From: Discostella pseudostelligera
Taxonomy: Eukaryota; Bacillariophyta; Thalassiosirophyceae; Thalassiosirales; Thalassiosiraceae
Direction of reading: 5' to 3'
NCBI GenBank assembly: GCA_036940085.1
Contig: JALLBK010000274.1
Span: 1-62,906, forward strand
Length of the DNA stretch: 62,906 nucleotides
A program made the position numbers and the translations under genes. Shown one piece after another: positions 57,226-62,906 of this stretch (the first letter of the stretch is position 1; each line of letters begins with the position of its first letter). Below the pieces are notes generated by a model, which was not told the origin of the DNA, did no database searches, and was given only the letters and a program-made list of their open reading frames with translations.

Positions 57226-58122
57226 CTTGATGGATTGTTATAAAACTTGGAAGAAATTGATGAGTTGAGAGATAGAGCAGATCTATGGAAACTTCGGACG
57301 CTGGAGCTTTGGGAGGCTCGTCAACAATTTAACCGAAGTTTGATGGGAGGGATGATGATCAGCTCAGCACCTAGAAAAGAGATCAGACAGTGTATCAGTT
57401 GCTAGTTAGAATACAAATAATGAAGTGCGAAACGTCTTCGGCACTACTATCCAGCCATGGCCATCCTACGAGGCCGTAGGCGGCCGCCATGGTCAACATC
57501 ATCGTACACACCTCGAGAGAGATATTGTTGTTATTTGTGGATGCTGCGATGAGATCGGAGGACGCGGGGTGCGGATGACACGTAGAAACGAGTATGAATT
57601 CCAACGAAGAGAGGTCAAGTAAGCGCGTAACTGGTCCGTCTCCCGCCAAATCATTGCCACGTGGAAGTGCACCACTTAGGCTTCCACGTGTCAGCGGGCA
57701 ACGACGCTGCCGCCCGCCGTCTGTCCGGCGTTCGACAGTCGACGACGCAGTCCCTATCTCCCGACGCGCGGTCGGGCTAGTTCATATTGATATTGCTACC
57801 ATAGGTAGACCACGACGAAGCGACCAACTAGATGATACAATGAGATGATAGTTCGATGAGGTTCCTTCAATCTTGCATTTCCTTCTGCTGCTGTTATGCA
57901 ACAAACAGCAATGTTCATCGTCCGCGCTGGATGATGGGGACGGTGTATGCTGTAGCGATGCATCATCAAGCACATCAGCAGCAGCAGCATCTTGCATTCG
58001 CCGCTACATTTGCAGTTGGAAGAGTGCATCCTTCTACACGAATTGCATTATTCTCCATGTATAGGAATCAGTGGGAGTGGCGTCTTATGATAACAGATGC
58101 TCAGCAACAGCATCATCGATGA
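57226..58122. other. Divergent region between P0 and the TrmB-like gene
   Basis: About 900 bp. It holds the composite element at 57641-57698 and an open frame at 57856-58122 that starts with ATG and lies in the same frame as the methyltransferase exon but ends at TGA 58120-58122, directly before it. That frame may be an unrecognised 5' exon or chance. No RNA gene was seen. Confidence 0.4.
57641..57698. promoter_or_regulatory. E2F-like + G-box + G-box composite
   Basis: TCCCGCCAAA (57641-57650), GCCACGTGGAAG (57656-57667) and CTTCCACGTGTCAGCGGG (57681-57698). Order and spacing match the 52768-52816 cluster. It lies about 430 bp from the P0 start and about 480 bp from the first supported methyltransferase codon. 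Confidence 0.45.
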
Positions 58123-59241
58123 CGAAGACATCAACGACGACGAAATCTCTTTGCCATCGACGACACATCAACAACACCAGCAACATCCAGCAATTCCCCA
58201 CATGAGCCAATAACTCCCTACACCATAAACCAATCCACCTGTCCATCTACCCACACTACTATATTAGAACCACTAGTTACCAAACATATCCATGCTTTAC
58301 CTCAGTATTGGAAGAATAAACCTACCGCCATTCATAATGAAGAGGCATTTGAAAATGCTTTGGAATTTGTTATTCGATTTGGACAGCAATTGCAATCCAA
58401 TGAATCATTCTCTTCGTCATCCATGCAACGAACAAAGGTAATTCTTGATAGTGGATGTGGTACTGGCAAGTCATCGCACATTTTGGGTGGAAGGTACCCT
58501 GATTGTGTGGTAATCGGTATCGAGTGAGTTTCTATGTTGACCAACTATTGATACTCATGTTTATGTCTTTTGTTGGTTTTCAACGTTGTGCTTGTCTCTC
58601 AATAAAATCGCAGTCAATCTCTCGCACGGCTCAATAGAAACAATGCCTATCGATACGAAACCAATGGCAAAAACAACAATGTCCTCCTGTTACGGGCGGA
58701 TGCTACCGACTTTTGGAAATTGTGTCTTGCTTCTACCAAATGGCATCATCATGCAGTCATAATCCAACATTTTTTATTATATCCAAATCCCTATCCGAAG
58801 AAATCACGTTTGATGAATCGATTTTATGCTCATCCTGCATTTCCTTTATTGATGCTGACACTTACTATGGACAGCAACGATGGAGATGGTGGAATTGGTG
58901 ATGATGTTGTCAGCAACAATAAACTTGATATCGGCAAAGAAAAGTTAGTTGTCCGCTCGAATTGGAAAGGGTATTTAGACGAATTCCGTGTCGCGTCCGA
59001 GGTATGGATCCAAAATGGTGGCAACTTTCATGATTGGAATGCATTCCTCAGCAACAAGGATGGTGAAGTTGGTTTTTGTTGGGATAAAGAATGGCATCCA
59101 AACTCAAAGCCAGTTCCGTGGGAGATAGTAGGACCGAATCGATTGGATGGTGAAATAATATCTCCCATGACCAACTTTGAATCAAAATTTTTCCAGGTTG
59201 GCGAACCGGTGTATGAACTCTCCATTGTCAAGAGATCATGA
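58123..59241 (+). CDS. TrmB-like tRNA (guanine-N7)-methyltransferase-type protein, 2+ exons, start uncertain
   Basis: Exons are (open from 58123) to 58523 and 58614-59241 (GTGAGT/GCAG; the split codon is Asp). The SAM-binding motif I is VILDSGCGTGKSSHILG, followed by YPDCVVIGIDQSLARL (motif II acidic loop). The TrmB hallmark reads LLYPNPYPKKSRLMNRFYAH where bacterial TrmB has PDPWPKKRHxKRR. This points to m7G46-type tRNA methylation, although diverged eukaryotic and organelle members exist. The C-terminal half includes LVVRSNWKGYLDEFRVASEV. No ATG opens this frame after the TGA at 58120. The start must be in an upstream exon, or a short indel separates it from the frame beginning at ATG 58098 (MLSNSIIDDEDI). 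Location cannot be read without the N-terminus. Confidence 0.68.
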
Positions 59242-59329
59242 AATTCATGCATGCCTACTTCATGTGTATATAACCACCGTTATTAGCCGAATCTGTTGAA
59301 TTATCTAATATACATGTAATCGAATGATG

Positions 59330-62300
59330 TCAAAGTGGCCCGATTACAAACTGCTCGGATCCATATAAATTCAACGCCTCGGGTGCCTCCATCCAATCTT
59401 CAATTGGGACCAATATCTCATCCATTTCCACTGACAATGTTGCCGACGCCGCTGCTCCGGCTCCTGCCGATGATGATGCAGTATTGCCATTATTGGACAC
59501 TGATATGGCAGCGGCTCCAGCAGCAGAAGCACTACTACTAGTGCTACTGCCCAGTTGATTCTGATAATCCTCCATCAAACCCAATGCACAAATCTCCTCA
59601 ATCCGTCGCGATAGTGCAATTGTATCTCCCAACGATTTGGGTAGTAAGTCCGCAAGACATTTGGCAGGCGGTGCCTTGGGAGCGGATTTGGCATCGTAAA
59701 ATTGGATGCTGTTGTTGGGAATCGAATCGACGGTGTAATTTGGTCCATCGGCGCCAAGTGTGCCAATATCATATCCAGAACGTTTCATCGGTGATCCATA
59801 TGTTATAACAGTTGGCGCTGGTGGTAGCAAACTAGTATTGATGCTACCATGACCTATACCATCGTCAGAGTAATCAGATGCCGGACATGGGACACGATCA
59901 ATAATGATTCGACCACCCCGTCCAAGACGTGGACGATGACGGAACTTATCCGTTTGTGTCGTAAGTTCGCCATTCACATAGGATGGTATGGATGGGACGG
60001 CATCATCCCAATTGGTAATAGGATGGGAATCACGTGAGGCTAATGGTTGTAAGAAGTTCGGTGCTGGATATCCTCCGTCATGACCGGCCACTACAATATT
60101 TGTCAATGGTGGTGGTGGGACTACCACGCCACCTGCTAGCAATGGAGTGGGTTTGATTCCCTGAGGAGGCAACATGCTAAACGACGACGACGACATTGCC
60201 AGATTGTTCGGTAGTGGTATTGGCGGTAGAGCAACACCCGTACTACTGACTGCACAACTACTGGGAGGAATTGGCGACAAATCACGACCATCGGCATTCC
60301 ACATTCCTCCATTTACTTGTGTCAATGGTCGATGATGACGTTTCTTACCCCCTCGTAATCGAAGAATAGGCCCATCCTCAAAATATTTTGGTACATTCTG
60401 CAAAATATTCTCCGCAATCATTCCTCGATTCCAGGTGGTGGTGTTGGTGATATCATTATCCTGCAGTCGTTGTTGTCGAGGAACACCACTCGTATCCGTC
60501 CAACCATACCATCTTTCCTCAAAATACTCCTGTGTCAATTCCACCAAATTTCGATTCACCGTCTCTCTCTGGACAATTAACTCACATAATACACCCACTC
60601 TCTCAAAATCCAATTTCAATTGTTTCATTTTCTTATATGCTTCAATATCATTTTGTCGCTTTTTACGTAGTCGGCGCTTCTCCTTGTCGCGTTGCCGGAA
60701 TACTTGATGGGGATTTTGATCGGAGGCTGAGGTGGGTGGCCAGTACCGGCGGAGCAGTGGTTTGCGGAGTTTGGAACGTTTGGCTACCCAGTAGGTGTAG
60801 ACTTGATGAATGACGGTGGGGAGTGTGACGGGTGGTGCAATGACTGGATATGGATACTTTGGTTGGGACGACGATGAGGAGGATGTTTCTGTTGCGGTGT
60901 GGTGTTTATTTTTCAACCAACGTGACACGAACAATTCTTCCATCTCCTCCTCCCTTCTCCGTTCCTTGGCGGACAATGGTCCGAATATCTCAATCAATTG
61001 AGGTATTTTTTTAATTAATATCTGTTCAGCTTGGGAATTGGTCATTATGGATTCAAATCCCGTTGCCTTTTCTAATGTGTCCATCATTTTTTCAAATATG
61101 GGTAGGGGTAATTTTGGATTGTACCGTTGGAGGAGTGTCCGTGTTGAGTGTTGGGAGTAGAGATATTTGGGATTGAGGAGCAGTGCTTGTTCGATGGTCA
61201 TGGATTCTTGACGAGGATGATTAGGGTGGGATGTGTTGGTGGAGGATAATGGTGCAGGTGGTGGTGGAAGTGGAGCGGAAACATCACTATTGGTCTGTTC
61301 AATTTCCATGGAATTGTCGGTAATGTTGTTGTCATCCAGGAACATCATGTAGGAGGAGGAGGAGGAGGAGTTTGATTTGGATGACTTGATGGAGGATGAT
61401 TTCCGCATTCGTTTTCGACCATACTTCTCGGGTTTGGTGATGGACGATGATGTTCCTCCCTGATCAGCAGCGATTGTCGCGTCTGACATTTTATTGCTAT
61501 CGTCTACTATGGACTTGTCATCAATGGTGGTTGGATTATTCCCAAGTTCCGACAATGGCACTTCTCCATTCACGTCATTCTCATTCACCTGAACCTGCTC
61601 CTCCTCCTCCTCCTCCCCCGTTAGAATAATCTTAGCCTTGGCAAAAGGACCAAATAGCCTATTTTCTCTCCACCAATATTCATCTTCCGCATCGATATTG
61701 TATTCTACTGTTTCATTCATAACTTCAGTGTAGGTGGGACAAATGTTACGAATGTAGCATGTTGGAATGTGGTAGTTGGGTGGAACATCGCGATCATATC
61801 GTTTTACGGTGGTGATGGTGGGTACTGGAATTTCTTTCTTGTTGGAATTGTTATTCTCGTTCATCTCTTTTTCCTCTTTCTTGACAACATCAGCAGTAGA
61901 AGAAATAGCAGCTTCCTTGTTGGAGTTTGTCGAGTTATTGGTGACATCCAATGTAGATAGCTGCGTCATGACAATACGCTTCTTTTTGCCAGGATGTTCG
62001 GGGTCTTCACACACTACAGCGTCGGTGGTGTCTCGAATGATGGCAATTTTGAGGTAGGCATTGAGGGGTGGACGGGCGACGACTATGCGGGGTGCTAGAG
62101 CTGCTGCTGTTGATGTTACTGTTGCTGTTGTAGTTTTTGATGCAGATGCTGACGTAGCACCAGCGTTGGAAATGGCGACAGAAGCAGTCTGCTGGACAGC
62201 TGCAGTGCCAGTGGTTGATGACGACGGAGCAATGTCAAGAACAGGGGAGGTGCTGAGGGCAGCCATGGCAGCGGCGGCGGCAGCAACGCGCCGGGAGGCT

Positions 62301-62605
62301 CGTTGGGGAGGGGAGGGCGACGATGATGAAGCCATGGTCATGGTGGCCGATGTCCCAGTAGCAGCGTCGGCGTCGGCGTCAGCGTTGCTGTTGCTGTTGG
62401 CCATGCTGCCGCCGTTGTTGTTGCCCTCATCGTTGACACTGACTTCGACACTGGCATCATTGGCATCATGCCCCACGCTACTTGCTGATTCAGGGGCGTC
62501 GGATTCTGATTGCCCATCCATCATCATCGTTGGGGTGGCGGTAGTGGTAGTGGGGGTAGTGATGGCCGGCGGCACTCTCTCGTCATCGTCCATCGTCATC
62601 GCCAT
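59330..62605 (-). CDS. Enhancer-of-polycomb-like protein (Epl1/EPC, NuA4 complex)
   Basis: A single exon of 1091 residues from the ATG at 62605 (1113 from the ATG at 62671). Epl1/EPC links the Esa1/Tip60 acetyltransferase to the NuA4 complex in the nucleus. The EPL1 region is visible: YHIPTCYIRNICPTYTEV, VEYNIDAEDEYWW (YDLDSEDE in human EPC1), then IFGPLSAKERRREEEMEELF, HQVYTYWVAKRSKLRKPLL, and FRQRDKEKRRLRKKRQNDI with YKKMKQLKLDFERVGVLCEL (human FRPREKEKYRLRKKRKND). N- and C-terminal regions are Ala/Ser/Asn/Thr rich. I prefer the ATG at 62605 because an E2F-like TTCCCGCCAAAA begins directly behind the upstream ATG and would otherwise be coding. Together with CENP-S and POLA2 it is one of several chromatin or replication genes in the window. 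Confidence 0.85.
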   Translation of the reverse strand: MAMTMDDDERVPPAITTPTTTTATPTMMMDGQSESDAPESASSVGHDANDASVEVSVNDEGNNNGGSMANSNSNADADADAATGTSATMTMASSSSPSPPQRASRRVAAAAAAMAALSTSPVLDIAPSSSTTGTAAVQQTASVAISNAGATSASASKTTTATVTSTAAALAPRIVVARPPLNAYLKIAIIRDTTDAVVCEDPEHPGKKKRIVMTQLSTLDVTNNSTNSNKEAAISSTADVVKKEEKEMNENNNSNKKEIPVPTITTVKRYDRDVPPNYHIPTCYIRNICPTYTEVMNETVEYNIDAEDEYWWRENRLFGPFAKAKIILTGEEEEEEQVQVNENDVNGEVPLSELGNNPTTIDDKSIVDDSNKMSDATIAADQGGTSSSITKPEKYGRKRMRKSSSIKSSKSNSSSSSSYMMFLDDNNITDNSMEIEQTNSDVSAPLPPPPAPLSSTNTSHPNHPRQESMTIEQALLLNPKYLYSQHSTRTLLQRYNPKLPLPIFEKMMDTLEKATGFESIMTNSQAEQILIKKIPQLIEIFGPLSAKERRREEEMEELFVSRWLKNKHHTATETSSSSSSQPKYPYPVIAPPVTLPTVIHQVYTYWVAKRSKLRKPLLRRYWPPTSASDQNPHQVFRQRDKEKRRLRKKRQNDIEAYKKMKQLKLDFERVGVLCELIVQRETVNRNLVELTQEYFEERWYGWTDTSGVPRQQRLQDNDITNTTTWNRGMIAENILQNVPKYFEDGPILRLRGGKKRHHRPLTQVNGGMWNADGRDLSPIPPSSCAVSSTGVALPPIPLPNNLAMSSSSFSMLPPQGIKPTPLLAGGVVVPPPPLTNIVVAGHDGGYPAPNFLQPLASRDSHPITNWDDAVPSIPSYVNGELTTQTDKFRHRPRLGRGGRIIIDRVPCPASDYSDDGIGHGSINTSLLPPAPTVITYGSPMKRSGYDIGTLGADGPNYTVDSIPNNSIQFYDAKSAPKAPPAKCLADLLPKSLGDTIALSRRIEEICALGLMEDYQNQLGSSTSSSASAAGAAAISVSNNGNTASSSAGAGAAASATLSVEMDEILVPIEDWMEAPEALNLYGSEQFVIGPL

Positions 62606-62655
62606 CTCGCGCGCGCGCGTGTGTGTGTGTGTGGACCGAGGTTCCCGCTCTGTAG

Positions 62656-62670
62656 TTTTTGGCGGGAACA
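62656..62670. promoter_or_regulatory. E2F-like TTCCCGCCAAAA near the Epl1-like start
   Basis: On the minus strand, TTCCCGCCAAAAAC lies about 50 bp upstream of the ATG at 62605. It overlaps the upstream in-frame ATG at 62671, so it bears on which start is used. Confidence 0.35.
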
Positions 62671-62713
62671 TGAAAAATTCGTCGTATCGTAGTATCGTAC
62701 TGAATGCTCAAGA

Positions 62714-62730
62714 GAAGAAAAAAGAAAAGA
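62714..62730 (-). terminator. Pol III terminator of tRNA-Glu
   Basis: In the tRNA sense this reads TCTTTTCTTTTTTCT immediately after the 3' end. T runs of four or more terminate RNA polymerase III. Confidence 0.7.
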
Positions 62731-62803
62731 TTCCGGTACGGGGACTCGAACCCCGGGATCCTGCGTGAAAGGCAAGTATGTTGACCACCTACATCATACC
62801 GGA
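62731..62803 (-). tRNA. tRNA-Glu (UUC)
   Basis: Minus strand, 73 nt with discriminator A. The acceptor stem TCCGGTA pairs with TACCGGA. The anticodon arm is TTGC-CTTTCAC-GCAG with loop CTTTCAC, giving anticodon UUC. The T arm is CGGGG-TTCGAGT-CCCCG. The internal B box GGTTCGAGTCC is present. A run of T (TCTTTTCTTTTTTC) just downstream fits RNA polymerase III termination. It has no intron and no encoded CCA. It sits about 125 bp upstream of the Epl1-like ATG on the same strand. Confidence 0.93.
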
Positions 62804-62906
62804 TGCTTGTCATTCGGTGATAATACATATTTATAAACATATTATTTTTGCAATTTCATGTATGTACTCTAGTTGTTGAAGGATGCTGAAACCTTTAGAT
62901 TGTAGG
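62804..62906. other. Window edge, no feature
   Basis: About 100 bp of AT-rich sequence upstream of the tRNA gene. Nothing supported was seen. Confidence 0.4.

Overview
The window is nuclear DNA of a eukaryotic microalga, most likely a centric diatom of the Thalassiosira/Skeletonema type (lineage inferred, not tested). The signs are dense genes on both strands, short GT-AG introns (mostly 70-190 nt, plus one 19-nt exon), long Ser, Asp and Gln runs inside conserved proteins, a diatom-type plastid-targeting N-terminus (signal peptide followed by a SFAP motif), a diatom-style heat-shock factor, and a nuclear tRNA-Glu. No bacterial operon, transposon, virus or CRISPR array was seen.

Layout from left to right: GCN1 (minus, 5 exons, 288-10265); a CENP-S/MHF1 histone-fold protein with a very long tail (minus, 10801-12324); a GC-rich intergenic region with a duplicated G-rich block; an HSF-type transcription factor (plus, 13452-15091); a secreted or membrane-anchored surface protein broken by one in-frame stop inside a duplicated insert (minus, 15205-17532); a predicted plastid-targeted protein of unknown function (plus, 17961-21115); an unknown protein with a possible Cys-His-Asp catalytic core (minus, 21200-24115); an ABCC/MRP transporter (plus, 9 exons, 24921-30017); geranylgeranyltransferase-I beta (plus, 30340-31977); a hybrid histidine kinase with REC and HPt domains (plus, 33051-36526); eIF2A with an 8-bp tandem duplication that shifts frame (minus, 36643-39041); a myosin (plus, 39506-44583); an unrecognised protein with PIP-, KEN- and SIM-like motifs (plus, 44651-46990); a P5-type ATPase (minus, 10 exons, 47109-52351); DNA polymerase alpha subunit B (minus, 53168-55667); ribosomal stalk protein P0 (minus, 56254-57225); a TrmB-like methyltransferase (plus, about 58123-59241); an Enhancer-of-polycomb-like protein (minus, 59330-62605); and tRNA-Glu(UUC) (minus, 62731-62803).

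The genes are mostly housekeeping and do not form a cluster with one job. Several fall into common themes: translation and its control (GCN1, eIF2A, P0, tRNA-Glu, a tRNA methyltransferase-like protein), and chromosome replication or chromatin (CENP-S/MHF1, POLA2, the Epl1-like protein and possibly the unknown gene at 44651). Several intergenic regions share a composite of an E2F-like TTCCCGCCAAA element and a G-box CCACGTGG. A perfect 18-bp E2F-like palindrome lies upstream of POLA2.

The assembly has visible scars. There are three single-N gaps, each followed by a restart offset by exactly 73 bases. Two of these are perfect 72-bp direct repeats, and the third matches for 54 bp and then diverges. 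Each breaks the reading frame of an otherwise intact gene. Exon coordinates given here come from reading splice sites and reading phase by eye.
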